This document shows, piece after piece, positions 1 to 8,395 of a stretch of 52,605 nt of DNA. The stretch lies in assembly GCA_900549855.1 (NCBI GenBank), contig URPS01000013.1, positions 1 through 52,605 on the forward strand, read 5' to 3'. Below the pieces are notes generated by a model, which ran no database searches, was not told the origin of the DNA, and saw nothing but the letters and a program-made list of their open reading frames with translations. Numbering within the stretch: position 1 is the first letter of the stretch; the number at the start of each line of letters is the position of its first letter. Made by a program: the position numbers and the translations under genes. Source of the stretch: an uncultured bacterium (GTDB lineage Bacteria; Cyanobacteriota; Vampirovibrionia; Gastranaerophilales; Gastranaerophilaceae).

Positions 1-4
1 AAAT

Positions 5-76
5 CTTGTATATATATAAAGTATTTATGCGATTAAGAATTTCAATATAAAAGATATATTGTTACAAAAGTTTACA
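5..76 (-). promoter_or_regulatory. Outward-facing promoter with TGTAA-N5-TGTAA boxes
   Basis: Read on the minus strand, two TGTAA boxes lie at 76-72 and 66-62, exactly 10 bp apart. They are followed 51 bp after the first box by AATACT (25-20) inside the string ACTTTATATATATACAAG (22-5). The same layout occurs at 50199-50269 and at 52503-52574. It would drive a leftward gene that begins beyond position 1. Sequence pattern seen directly; promoter function inferred. Confidence 0.55.
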
Positions 77-93
77 TGTTTTGTGTTTTGTAT

Positions 94-138
94 AAAAAAA
101 ATCGGGATTTTGGAATAACCAAAATCCAGATTTTTTTT
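94..138. terminator. Bidirectional terminator downstream of gatA
   Basis: A 14-bp stem with one mismatch (100-113 with 119-132, loop AATAA) is flanked by an A-run on the left and a T-run on the right. It can therefore terminate transcription in both directions. It ends gatA, which runs leftwards and stops at 154. Confidence 0.8.
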
Positions 139-153
139 GTCTTTATAGTTCAA

Positions 154-1617
154 CTAAATATTAGCAAGTTGCTTATAATAATCGTGAGCTTGTTCGAATT
201 TGTATGACAAGTTGAACAATTTAGCTTCTGTTAATTGTGGAGTCATCAATTGTAAACCGATTGGCATACCATCTTTATCGAAACCTGCCGGTATTGAAAT
301 TGCAGGAATGCCGGCTAAGTTTGCTGAAATTGTTGCAATATCTGTTAAGTACATTGCAAGCGGATCTTCTGTTTTTGCACCCAAATCGAAAGCTGTATTT
401 GGGCAAGTTGGAGCAAGAAGCGCATCAACTTGTGCAAAAGCTTTTAAGAAATCTTCCGTTACAACTCTTCTCATTTGAAGAGCTTTTTTGTAATATGCAT
501 CGTAATAACCTGATGACAATGCGTAAGTACCAAGCATTATACGACGTTTAACTTCTGGTCCGAATCCTTCTGCACGAGTTTTGCAATACATTTCTAAAAG
601 ATTTTTAGCGTCCGCTGTTCTATGACCATATTTAACACCATCAAAACGTGCTAAGTTCGAGCTGCATTCTGCTGTTGCCAAGATATAGTAAATACCGATT
701 GAGTGTTTTATGTTTGGTAGAGAAATTTCTACAATCTCTGCGCCTAAAGACTTGTAAGTATCAATTGCAGATTGGATAGCCTTTTGAACATCATCTGCTA
801 AACCTTCTGAAACTAATTCTTTAACCACACCAATTTTCATACCTTTGATGTCGTTATTCAAGCTGTTTCTATAATTTTCAACAGGAAGGTTTAATGATGT
901 AGAATCATGTTTATCGTATCCTGAAATTACTTCTAATAAAGCTGCTGCATCTTCTACTGTTCTTGCGAATGGTCCGATTTGGTCAAGAGATGAAGCGAAT
1001 GCAATTAAACCATATCTTGATACTTTACCGTAAGTAGGTTTCATACCTACGATACCGCAGAAACTTGCCGGTAATCTGATACTTCCGCCTGTATCTGAAC
1101 CTAGTGCAAGGGTAGCCTCACATGAAGATACAGATGCAGCTGAACCACCGGAAGATCCACCGGGAACTTTGTTTAGATTCCAAGGGTTGTGAACTTTTTT
1201 GAAAGCAGAGTTTTCGTTAGAAGAACCCATTGCGAATTCATCTAAGTTTGCTTTTCCAACAATAGGAATCAAGTTGTTTAACAATTTTTGTGTTGCTGTA
1301 GCGTTGTATGGAGAAACGAAATTTTCCAAAATTTTGCTTGAAGCAGTTGTTTTTGAACCGATTAAGTTCATGTTATCTTTTAATGCTAAAGGTACACCGG
1401 CTAATAGTGGTAATTCTTCACCTTTAGCAATCTTTTCGTCAACTTTTTTAGCTGTGTTTAAAGCTATTTCTTCTGTTAAGGAGTTGAAAGCGCCAAGCTT
1501 TTCATCAATAGATTTAATTCTGTCTAAAGATGCTTGCGTAAGCTCAACTGCTGATACTTCCTTATTCTTAAGTGCTTTAGACTGTTCCATTGCACTCTTT
1601 TTTAATAAATCTAGCAT
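154..1617 (-). CDS. gatA: Glutamyl-tRNA(Gln)/aspartyl-tRNA(Asn) amidotransferase subunit A
   Basis: Amidase subunit of GatCAB, which releases ammonia from glutamine and feeds it to the transamidation of mischarged Glu-tRNA(Gln) or Asp-tRNA(Asn) in the cytoplasm. The amidase-signature Ser-cisSer-Lys triad is visible: K80 (in LALKDN), S155 (GGSSGGSA) and S179 (GSDTGGSIRLPA), numbered from the start chosen here. Length 487 aa is normal. I chose the ATG at 1617 over the in-frame ATG at 1632. GGGAG lies about 8 nt before 1617, and a TATAAT -10 (1646-1641) places transcription start essentially on top of the 1632 ATG. The residue numbering then matches well-studied GatA proteins within one position. 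gatB and gatC are not in the window. Confidence 0.95.
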   Translation of the reverse strand: MLDLLKKSAMEQSKALKNKEVSAVELTQASLDRIKSIDEKLGAFNSLTEEIALNTAKKVDEKIAKGEELPLLAGVPLALKDNMNLIGSKTTASSKILENFVSPYNATATQKLLNNLIPIVGKANLDEFAMGSSNENSAFKKVHNPWNLNKVPGGSSGGSAASVSSCEATLALGSDTGGSIRLPASFCGIVGMKPTYGKVSRYGLIAFASSLDQIGPFARTVEDAAALLEVISGYDKHDSTSLNLPVENYRNSLNNDIKGMKIGVVKELVSEGLADDVQKAIQSAIDTYKSLGAEIVEISLPNIKHSIGIYYILATAECSSNLARFDGVKYGHRTADAKNLLEMYCKTRAEGFGPEVKRRIMLGTYALSSGYYDAYYKKALQMRRVVTEDFLKAFAQVDALLAPTCPNTAFDLGAKTEDPLAMYLTDIATISANLAGIPAISIPAGFDKDGMPIGLQLMTPQLTEAKLFNLSYKFEQAHDYYKQLANI

Positions 1618-1640
1618 GTTATATTCTCCCATTTACTTTA

Positions 1641-1646
1641 ATTATA
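1641..1646 (-). promoter_or_regulatory. -10 box of gatA
   Basis: TATAAT on the minus strand, with no clear -35. The predicted start site falls at about 1632-1635, leaving a leader of about 15-18 nt before the preferred gatA start. Confidence 0.5.
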
Positions 1647-1704
1647 GCAAAAAAATATTAATGTAAAATAAATTGAGGAAAGTTGAAAGTGGAAATTGGT
1701 AAGC

Positions 1705-1854
1705 CATGTAGGTCAGCTTTACTAAGCTGACAAAATCTTTAACTACCTACCAGTTTGCCGTCATTGCGAGAAAATCTATGATTTTCGTGGCAATCCATAA
1801 ATTATTATTTAACTGGATTACTTCGTCATTAACGTTCCTCGTAATGACGGCAAA
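1705..1854. repeat. Intergenic palindromic repeats (MITE-like) between gatA and lysA
   Basis: The 1633-1999 gap holds no gene. It contains a perfect 8-bp hairpin (1712-1719 with 1724-1731). Next is a 101-bp element with 17-bp inverted ends at 1754-1770 (TTTGCCGTCATTGCGAG) and 1838-1854, 16 of 17 matching. The inner arms GGCAATCCA and TGGATTACTTCG can also pair. From memory, the CATTGCGAG...GGCAATCC wording is common in dispersed palindromic repeats of many bacteria. No transposase is present. Confidence 0.65.
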
Positions 1855-1940
1855 CTAATAGTTACAACTACTAATTATTTTAAAGCAACTTTTAACAAAA
1901 ACAATAGTAAGCAGTAATCTTTAATGTTTAACTAACATCC

Positions 1941-1969
1941 TTTACCTTGCCGGCTGTTTTTGATAAAAT
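1941..1969 (+). promoter_or_regulatory. Promoter of lysA-cdaA-yitT operon
   Basis: TTTACC at 1941-1946, a 17-bp spacer, then TAAAAT at 1964-1969 preceded by TG (extended -10). A good AAGGAG ribosome-binding site follows at 1987-1992. Confidence 0.55.
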
Positions 1970-1999
1970 GTTCTAAAGACAGTAATAAGGAGCAGAGTT

Positions 2000-3304
2000 A
2001 TGAGCGTAAATCAATCAATTAAACCAATTTCTATTGAGTATGCGGATAATATAAAAATCGGCGGATGTGATTTGATTGATTTAGCAAAAAAATACGGCAC
2101 TCCTTTGTATGTAATTGATGAAGCAACTTTGAGAGGGATTTGCAGAGATTATAAATCTGCATTCAAAGATTATAAAAATATTAAAATGATGTACGCTTCA
2201 AAAGCTCTATGTACTTCTGCTATAGCAAAAATCCTTGATTCAGAAGGCTTTGGTTTTGATACTGTTTCAGCCGGTGAAATTTATACTGTAAAGAATGCCG
2301 GTGTTGATATGTCAAAAGTCTTGTTTAATGGTAATAACAAGTCTGAAAGCGAATTAAAATTAGCTCTTGATTACAAAGTTGGCAGATTTTCTGTTGATAA
2401 TTTTTATGAGGCAGAACTTTTAAATAATATTGCTACTCAAAAAGGAGTTGTTGCAGATATTTTGCTAAGAATTACTCCCGGAATTGAATGTCATACTCAC
2501 GATTATATTCAGACCGGTCAGATTGATTCGAAATTCGGATTTGATTTATCTCAGATTGATGAAATTATTGAATTAATACTAAATCAATACAAAAATCTTC
2601 GCTTGAAAGGTTTGCATGCACATATAGGTTCACAAATATTTGAACTTAAATCTTATTATGATGAAGTTGAAATTTTGGTTAAAGAAATTGCAAGAATTAA
2701 TAAAAAATTTAGTTTAAATCTTTCTGAAATGAATATTGGAGGCGGTTTAGGAGTTAAGTATACGTCAAATGATGTTCCACCTTCTGTTGAAGAACTTGCC
2801 GACGCTGTAACTAAATCCATGAAAAAATATTCTGTCGATATCCCAACAATATATATCGAACCAGGAAGAAGTATCATATCAACTTCCGGTGTGACGCTTT
2901 ATACTGTCGGAAGTTCTAAACAAGTTCCGAATGGCAGAAAATATGTTGCTGTAGATGGCGGAATGGCAGATAATCCCCGCCCTAGTATGTATCAGGCGGA
3001 ATATGTTGCAGAAGTTGCAAATAAAATACATATAAAAGAAAAAGAAATTGTAACAATTGCCGGTAGATATTGTGAAAGCGGTGATATTTTGATAAATGAA
3101 ATCGAATTACCAAAACTGGACGCAGGTGATGTCTTGTGTGTATATAATACAGGTGCATACAATTATTCTATGGCATCAAATTATAATAGAGTAGAAAAAC
3201 CGGCAATGGTACTTGTAAATAATTCACATTCTGATATTATAGTATATAGAGAGAGATTAGAAGATCTCGTTTTACATGACAACATTCCCGATAGGTTAAA
3301 GTAA
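2000..3304 (+). CDS. lysA: Diaminopimelate decarboxylase
   Basis: PLP enzyme that converts meso-diaminopimelate to L-lysine and CO2, the last step of lysine synthesis. Fold type III barrel followed by a beta domain. The PLP lysine is K68 in MMYASKAL. Other family motifs are HAHIGSQI, the GGGLGVKY phosphate-binding loop, EPGRSI, and the GRYCESGD loop carrying the substrate-binding cysteine. Length 434 aa is typical. It starts at the ATG with AAGGAG 7 nt upstream. It is the first gene of a tight operon, with cdaA starting 1 nt after its stop. Confidence 0.95.
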   Translation: MSVNQSIKPISIEYADNIKIGGCDLIDLAKKYGTPLYVIDEATLRGICRDYKSAFKDYKNIKMMYASKALCTSAIAKILDSEGFGFDTVSAGEIYTVKNAGVDMSKVLFNGNNKSESELKLALDYKVGRFSVDNFYEAELLNNIATQKGVVADILLRITPGIECHTHDYIQTGQIDSKFGFDLSQIDEIIELILNQYKNLRLKGLHAHIGSQIFELKSYYDEVEILVKEIARINKKFSLNLSEMNIGGGLGVKYTSNDVPPSVEELADAVTKSMKKYSVDIPTIYIEPGRSIISTSGVTLYTVGSSKQVPNGRKYVAVDGGMADNPRPSMYQAEYVAEVANKIHIKEKEIVTIAGRYCESGDILINEIELPKLDAGDVLCVYNTGAYNYSMASNYNRVEKPAMVLVNNSHSDIIVYRERLEDLVLHDNIPDRLK

Positions 3305-3305
3305 T

Positions 3306-4196
3306 ATGTTTGATGCGCTAATATCCTTAATCCAAGATATATTGAGTCCTTTACAATGGTCATTAACATGGGTCAATATTATTGAAATTGCACTTATCGG
3401 TATTATTTTGTTTATTTTTTACCGCAAATTTATCAAAAATACGCAATCTGAAAAACTTGTCAAAGGTTTGTTCTTTCTTGTTTTTGCTTGGATTTTGAGC
3501 GAAATTTTAATCCTTATTGATTTGAGAATTTTAGGTGTATTCCTAAAATCGCTAGTAACTTTAATATCATTGAGTTTGATTGTTATTTTCCAACCGGAAT
3601 TAAGACGTTTGCTAGGATATTTAGGTCAACCTGGATTTATAAGAAAAACGTTCTTCACAGCAGGTACTTTTAGAGAAGCTGAAGAGAATGATGTTGATGT
3701 AATAAAAGAAATTATTGAGGCTGTAAAATATTTAACAAAGACAAAAACAGGTGCGCTAATTGTATTTCAAAAAGAAATGGGTGCAGGAAGCTATTCTGAT
3801 GTTGGCACAAAGTTGGACGCAAGAATTTCTACAGAACTCATTCTTACAATTTTTCATCCTAATACACCGTTACATGATGGTGCGATGGTTATAGAAAATA
3901 AAAGAATTCATTCTGCAGGTGTCTTACTGCCGTTAACAGAAGACCCAAAATTGAGTTGGAAATATGGCACAAGACACAGAGCAGCTATTGGCATGTCAGA
4001 AGTTTCTGATGCGGCTTGCTTGGTTGTTTCAGAAGAAACAGGTGATGTTTCTGTAACAATGGATGGAATTTTGAAAAAATATGAAGACTTGATGACTTTA
4101 AAAACAGATTTGGAAGGTATTTTGGGCATAAAACCAAAAGAAGATAATCAAGTAAAGCACAAAAATATATTTGATATGCTAAAGGGAAAAAATTAG
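3306..4196 (+). CDS. cdaA: Membrane-bound diadenylate cyclase (c-di-AMP synthase, CdaA/DacA type)
   Basis: Makes the second messenger c-di-AMP from two ATP at the cytoplasmic face of the membrane. Three hydrophobic segments (about 25-40, 52-71, 76-96) precede the DAC/DisA_N domain. The catalytic DGA (191-193) and GTRHRAA (221-227) motifs are both intact. Length 296 aa is slightly longer than the roughly 270-280 aa usual for CdaA, because of a charged C-terminal tail. It is coupled to lysA by a 1-nt gap. In Firmicutes c-di-AMP controls K+ and osmolyte transport and wall homeostasis; a similar role here is inference. The Firmicutes partners cdaR and glmM are not adjacent. Confidence 0.93.
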   Translation: MFDALISLIQDILSPLQWSLTWVNIIEIALIGIILFIFYRKFIKNTQSEKLVKGLFFLVFAWILSEILILIDLRILGVFLKSLVTLISLSLIVIFQPELRRLLGYLGQPGFIRKTFFTAGTFREAEENDVDVIKEIIEAVKYLTKTKTGALIVFQKEMGAGSYSDVGTKLDARISTELILTIFHPNTPLHDGAMVIENKRIHSAGVLLPLTEDPKLSWKYGTRHRAAIGMSEVSDAACLVVSEETGDVSVTMDGILKKYEDLMTLKTDLEGILGIKPKEDNQVKHKNIFDMLKGKN

Positions 4197-4205
4197 GAAA
4201 GAGCG

Positions 4206-5096
4206 ATGTTTTTTAATCATAAAAAGCCACCGGAACCTATAAAAAAAACGAAAAGTGAGTTAGCTCGTGAGTATTTAGCTAAGGCTCTTTTTATAACGAT
4301 AGGTGCGTTTATTGTAGCAGTTGGATTGGAAATGTTTTTACTACCAAATAAAATTATTGATGGTGGTGTAATCGGTGTTTCCATGATGATTTCATACATT
4401 ACAAAATGGAATTTGGGTTTGCTAATCTTTTGCATAAATATTCCTTTTATTTTAATGGCACTTAAAAACCTTGGACATAAGTTCGTAATCCAAACATTTT
4501 TTGCTACAGCTATGCTTGCTGTTGCGACCAATGTGCTGCATGGTATTCAAGCTACTGAAGATTTACTTTTAGCAACTGTATTTGGTGGTATAATTCTCGG
4601 CTTTGGAGTTGGCTTAATATTAAGAAATAATGCATCTTTAGATGGAACAGAGATGGTTTCTATTAATCTTTCAAAAAAATTGAAATTTATCTCAGTTGGT
4701 GAACTTTTAATGTGTATAAATTTATTTATCTATATGGGAGCCGGTTTCTTGTATGGATGGGATAGAGCGCTTTATTCAATTTTAACGTATTATATTGCTT
4801 CAAAAGTCATAGATTCTGTATTAGAAGGTTTAGACAAAGCTAAGTCAGTAAGAATTTTTTCTGAATATTATAAAGAAATTGGAAATGCAATTATGAAAGA
4901 CTTGGATGTAAGTGTCACCTATATGAAAACAATGGGCGGATATTCAAGACAAGAAAAAATCCAAACTTATTGTGTAGTTAATAAATTTGAAATGCCAAGA
5001 TTAAAAGAGCTCGTTCATACAATTGACCCAAGAGCTTTCATTGTTACAGAAGATGTTCACGAAGTTGAAGGTGTTCGTGTAAAAAAACATAAATAG
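4206..5096 (+). CDS. YitT family membrane protein (DUF161/DUF2179)
   Basis: About five or six hydrophobic segments in residues 28-205 form the YitT/DUF161 integral-membrane domain. A soluble C-terminal DUF2179 domain (about 215-285) contains the family-typical TMKTMGGYSRQEK stretch and ends in a basic tail. Function is unknown in the family. Length 296 aa is normal. It lies 9 nt downstream of cdaA with AGGAAAG as ribosome-binding site, so it is the third gene of the lysA operon. Co-transcription with a c-di-AMP synthase hints at a membrane role in that pathway, but this is inference only. Confidence 0.85.
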   Translation: MFFNHKKPPEPIKKTKSELAREYLAKALFITIGAFIVAVGLEMFLLPNKIIDGGVIGVSMMISYITKWNLGLLIFCINIPFILMALKNLGHKFVIQTFFATAMLAVATNVLHGIQATEDLLLATVFGGIILGFGVGLILRNNASLDGTEMVSINLSKKLKFISVGELLMCINLFIYMGAGFLYGWDRALYSILTYYIASKVIDSVLEGLDKAKSVRIFSEYYKEIGNAIMKDLDVSVTYMKTMGGYSRQEKIQTYCVVNKFEMPRLKELVHTIDPRAFIVTEDVHEVEGVRVKKHK

Positions 5097-5162
5097 TATT
5101 TTTACACTGGACATAAATTAAAAAGTATTATAAAATTTATATATATTAAGAGAGGAAAATAA

Positions 5163-5507
5163 ATGCCAAACAAAGATATGATACCGGTAGAGGTAATTAT
5201 TTTAACAGATACAGACGATATTAAAGGTACTGTTTATGTATCTGGTAACGTAGCTTCAAACAGACAATTAACAGAGCTTTTGAATGATGAAAATAGACGT
5301 TTCTTAGCTGTTGTAAATGTTGAAATTTATGCTAAAAATTCTAATCAGCCACCAAAGAGATATGAATTTTTGGAAGTTCATATGGATTCTATCCGTATGG
5401 TTCACCCAACATCTCAAGCATTGTTTAGAGAAAATCCTAAAACACAGGAAGATATTGCAAGATTTAGAGAACTAAGAGCTAAGTTAAATCAAACTAAGCC
5501 ATTCTAG
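5163..5507 (+). CDS. Small conserved protein, DUF6812-like
   Basis: A 114-aa soluble protein of unknown function. The N-terminal half reads like a small beta-barrel (VEVIILTDTDDIKGTVYV), and the rest includes a RYEFLEVHMDSIRMVHP stretch. I recall similar proteins annotated as DUF6812, but this is from memory. No signal peptide or membrane segment. Its AGAGGAAAATAA ribosome-binding region is good. It sits 66 nt after the yitT-like gene and is closed by a strong terminator, so it is probably the last gene of the operon or a separate small unit. Confidence 0.7.
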   Translation: MPNKDMIPVEVIILTDTDDIKGTVYVSGNVASNRQLTELLNDENRRFLAVVNVEIYAKNSNQPPKRYEFLEVHMDSIRMVHPTSQALFRENPKTQEDIARFRELRAKLNQTKPF

Positions 5508-5521
5508 TTTTTAAGTTTTAT

Positions 5522-5558
5522 AAAAAAGGCGGTGAATTCATCCTCACCGCCTTTTTTT
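5522..5558 (+). terminator. Rho-independent terminator
   Basis: Stem GGCGGTGA (5528-5535) with TCACCGCC (5544-5551), loop ATTCATCC. An A-run precedes it and an 8-T run follows, so it could act in both directions. Confidence 0.9.
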
Positions 5559-5620
5559 TGTAAATATTTGTAAAAATTATTAAAGTTTTCAATCTTTTGT
5601 GCCGTTATACTATCTGTAAG
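5559..5620 (+). promoter_or_regulatory. Promoter of calpain-like gene with TGTAA-N5-TGTAA boxes
   Basis: TGTAA at 5559-5563 and 5569-5573 (10 bp apart), then TATACT at 5606-5611, 47 bp after the first box, and GTAAG at 5616-5620. A short inverted repeat CTATCTG...CAGATAG (5610-5616 with 5624-5630) covers the likely start site. The box layout matches the copies at 50199 and 52503. The gene starts at 5640. Confidence 0.55.
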
Positions 5621-5639
5621 ATATCAGATAGGTACATTA

Positions 5640-7829
5640 ATGAATAGAAAAGACGATTATTTAAGATTTGAATATGGAAATATTATAAATTTTTCAAAGA
5701 ATCAAGAAGAATTAAATAGTAGTGACTTTAGAACTGCCAATGATAAAAAGTTGTTTAATATTTTTAGTGGCGGCAAAGATGTTTTGGGTAAAAAAGAGTA
5801 TAAAAGTTTATGGCAAAGCGTGAAAGAATATGCCAGTAAAAATGGTAATGCAGAATTATTTGATGAAGAAGAAAAACAAGTTTTGCTTGATGATATAAAT
5901 AAAAAAAGTGGTGAGCATTTTGATATGACCACATTGACAAATTTTTTATATAGAGTTTTTCAAAAGCCCGATAAACTGAAATTGGATGATACTGCGCAAA
6001 TAAATGCGCCATACCATGAAATGCGTGAAAACGATTCAATTAAAATTAAAAACATAGCAAATACGCAAGAAGCAAAAAAAGAGTTTGCAGAACATTTGTT
6101 CAATCCGGAAAACAAAGAGTGTGAAGTTATTTATTCTGATGATAATAAGATAGCATCTAAATCAATTAAGGATGCTAATGGAAATTTATTGAGAACAATA
6201 ACTTATGATAAGAACGGTCAACCTGAAAACGTTGAAATTAAAACAGAGTCTGGCTGGGAAATAACTGATTTTAATCCGGATTATGGAGAATATTCTATTA
6301 TAAAAACCGGTACAGATAAAAATAAAAAACTTTCAGAAGTAATGATGAATAATAATAAAATTTATATGAAAGTTGAATATAACCCAAATAATCCTGAAGA
6401 GCGCAAAGAATCTGTGTATTCAATTGATAAAAACAACCGTCTTGCTTATACAACCGAGTACAAAGATAATAAAAGAGTAAGAGTTGTAAATTATAACGAA
6501 GAAGGTGAGCGAGAGCAAAGTTGTGAATATATTTATGAGAAGGATTTCTCTGATGGAGTATATCCTGCAAGTTTACGTACATATAATGCAAGAGGCGAAT
6601 TAATAAACGTATATGATAATAAAACACAGAAAGAATATGATGGTAAGGGTAATGAGATAAAAACAAAGGATAATCAAGTTGATGAAAACAAAGAACTTTG
6701 GGATTTAACAGAATCTCTTATGCAAAATTTTACTACAGAAAAGCTGTTGTCCATTAATGAAAAAAATGTTTTAAAACTTATTGCCAGCTATGAGGCTGAA
6801 AGTGAAATTGAAACGTATAGAAATCCAAATCATACTAAACAGACACTTATTGAAAAGATTTTGACAACAGAAAATCCGGAAGAAAAAAGAGTTCAAGTAA
6901 AAATACTGGTTGATGCACTGAAAGGTAGTATTGATACACGACTTGGTTATAACACTCGTGTCTCAGACGAAAATTTGCAGTCAGGTAAGCAAAAATTAAA
7001 TCAGATGTTAGACGAATGCTTATTAGATAATGTAGACGATAAAACTGTTAAAGATAATGTGGAAAAAGTTGCGTATCTGCTTAAAAATTCCTTTTATGAG
7101 TTTGGAGGTTTTACACATAACGATATTCCGAATGGAAAAATTGATAAATACTCTTATCAAAATCATGTGGGTGATTGTTGGCTATTATCCTCATTGGATT
7201 CTTTATCAGAACTTAAAAACGGTCAGAAATTTATAAATGACTGTATAGAAAATGATTCTGTAAACAAGAAAGTTAATATTAAACTGGAAGGTGGAAAAGT
7301 TACCTATTCTTTCAGCTATGAAGAAATTCAAAATGCTTACCATTTCTCAATAGGAGATGCTGATATGAAAGCTCTTGAAATGGCATATGAGAAATATCAT
7401 CAGGAGTTTAAGCCGAACGATAAAGATAATATTGAAGGCGGTTGGATGAAAGACGCATTTGGAATTCTTAGTGGAAATAAACCAATGGAAGCTGTTGTAA
7501 ACAATGGAAAAGCTGGTGTAATGATAGACGGCAATTTTGTGGAAATAAACAAAAAAAATAGACAAAAATTAAAACATATACCAATCGAGATAAAAAATGT
7601 AACTCCTGAAATTATGGCGCAAATAAAAGATGTCCAAGAGTTTACGGCAAAGACACTTACTTCTGCTGATATAGATAAGCTATCTCGCCATGCTTTTTAT
7701 ATAACAGATGTAGCAGAAAATGGACAAATTACGGTAAAAGAGCCAAATAGCCCTAACTTATCTCGCACATTTACACAAGATAGATTTTTTGAGCTTTATG
7801 ACGAAGGTATGACAATTTTTGTCTTGTAA
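5640..7829 (+). CDS. Calpain-like cysteine protease with EF-hand-like N-terminus
   Basis: A 729-aa protein. The C-terminal part (about 490-729) is a family C2 calpain-type peptidase core. Catalytic C513 sits in GDCWLLSSL, H684 in RHAFYITD and N703 in KEPNSPN. Residues about 30-95 contain two acidic EF-hand-like stretches (SGGKDVLGKKEY; SKNGNAELFDEEE). The middle (about 150-340) is a run of beta-hairpin-like repeats rich in Y, D, N and G, resembling YD-type repeats. No signal peptide or transmembrane segment is visible, so any secretion would need another route. ATG at 5640 is used; no good Shine-Dalgarno is seen. It shares its promoter layout with the small EF-hand-like gene at 50297. Target proteins unknown. 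Confidence 0.85.
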   Translation: MNRKDDYLRFEYGNIINFSKNQEELNSSDFRTANDKKLFNIFSGGKDVLGKKEYKSLWQSVKEYASKNGNAELFDEEEKQVLLDDINKKSGEHFDMTTLTNFLYRVFQKPDKLKLDDTAQINAPYHEMRENDSIKIKNIANTQEAKKEFAEHLFNPENKECEVIYSDDNKIASKSIKDANGNLLRTITYDKNGQPENVEIKTESGWEITDFNPDYGEYSIIKTGTDKNKKLSEVMMNNNKIYMKVEYNPNNPEERKESVYSIDKNNRLAYTTEYKDNKRVRVVNYNEEGEREQSCEYIYEKDFSDGVYPASLRTYNARGELINVYDNKTQKEYDGKGNEIKTKDNQVDENKELWDLTESLMQNFTTEKLLSINEKNVLKLIASYEAESEIETYRNPNHTKQTLIEKILTTENPEEKRVQVKILVDALKGSIDTRLGYNTRVSDENLQSGKQKLNQMLDECLLDNVDDKTVKDNVEKVAYLLKNSFYEFGGFTHNDIPNGKIDKYSYQNHVGDCWLLSSLDSLSELKNGQKFINDCIENDSVNKKVNIKLEGGKVTYSFSYEEIQNAYHFSIGDADMKALEMAYEKYHQEFKPNDKDNIEGGWMKDAFGILSGNKPMEAVVNNGKAGVMIDGNFVEINKKNRQKLKHIPIEIKNVTPEIMAQIKDVQEFTAKTLTSADIDKLSRHAFYITDVAENGQITVKEPNSPNLSRTFTQDRFFELYDEGMTIFVL

Positions 7830-7923
7830 CTAAATTTTTTCATTAAGATTTGTAAAAATCTCTTCATAATTACGCAATCAAAATTTTTTACGGGTTTTAC
7901 ACCAGATAGAAGGAGTGTGTGCT

Positions 7924-8310
7924 ATGAGCATAGAAGCAAGAATTTTAGGAAAATTGGATGCAACTAACGTTCAAATAGAGATAAATTCTTCAAAAGGCAG
8001 TAGTAAACCTAATTATTATAAAGTGCCGGAAAATAAGGCTGATGCTTTTATTGCAGACTACGAAAAAGCTGTAAAAAGGAATACGGTTATATCTAATGTC
8101 GGTTTTGTTTCTTCTATTTTAGGCGGTGTAATTCTAGCTAGTGTAGCGACAAGGAATCTTAAAAATTCTGCTTTGAAGTGGATTATTAATTCAGCTGCTG
8201 GTGTTGCTGGTGCAACTGCTTCAATACTAGGCTGTAGCTCATACTTAACTAAAAGTCACGATGCTTGCTTAAAGAAACACAATGCAGAACAGATTTTTTA
8301 TGATGCTTAA
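7924..8310 (+). CDS. Small membrane protein, unknown function
   Basis: A 128-aa protein with two hydrophobic segments (about residues 57-76 and 84-105, separated by TRNLKNSALKW) and a lysine-rich C-terminus. The N-terminal half is soluble. I do not recognise a family. I chose the ATG at 7924 because AGAAGGAG ends 8 nt before it; the upstream in-frame GTG at 7915 lies inside that ribosome-binding site. It starts 94 nt after the calpain-like gene on the same strand and may be co-transcribed with it. Resemblance to the uncharacterised membrane protein at 14421-15707 (soluble region plus C-terminal hydrophobic segments) is only general. Confidence 0.65.
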   Translation: MSIEARILGKLDATNVQIEINSSKGSSKPNYYKVPENKADAFIADYEKAVKRNTVISNVGFVSSILGGVILASVATRNLKNSALKWIINSAAGVAGATASILGCSSYLTKSHDACLKKHNAEQIFYDA

Positions 8311-8333
8311 TTTTTTTATTATAAAACATACAC

Positions 8334-8368
8334 AAAAAAGATATCCAAAATAGCTGGATATCTTTTTT
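8334..8368. terminator. Bidirectional terminator between convergent genes
   Basis: A 14-bp perfect stem (8334-8347 with 8355-8368) carries A-run and T-run ends. It separates the rightward gene ending at 8310 from atpG, which runs leftwards and ends at 8396. Confidence 0.9.
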
Positions 8369-8395
8369 GTGTGTTATACATTAGTTTAATCTTAT

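Noticed and set aside
6298..6666. 122-codon antisense frame inside the calpain-like gene
   Set aside because: Composition (Y, H, L, F-rich) is that of a shadow frame, with no ribosome-binding site or homology.
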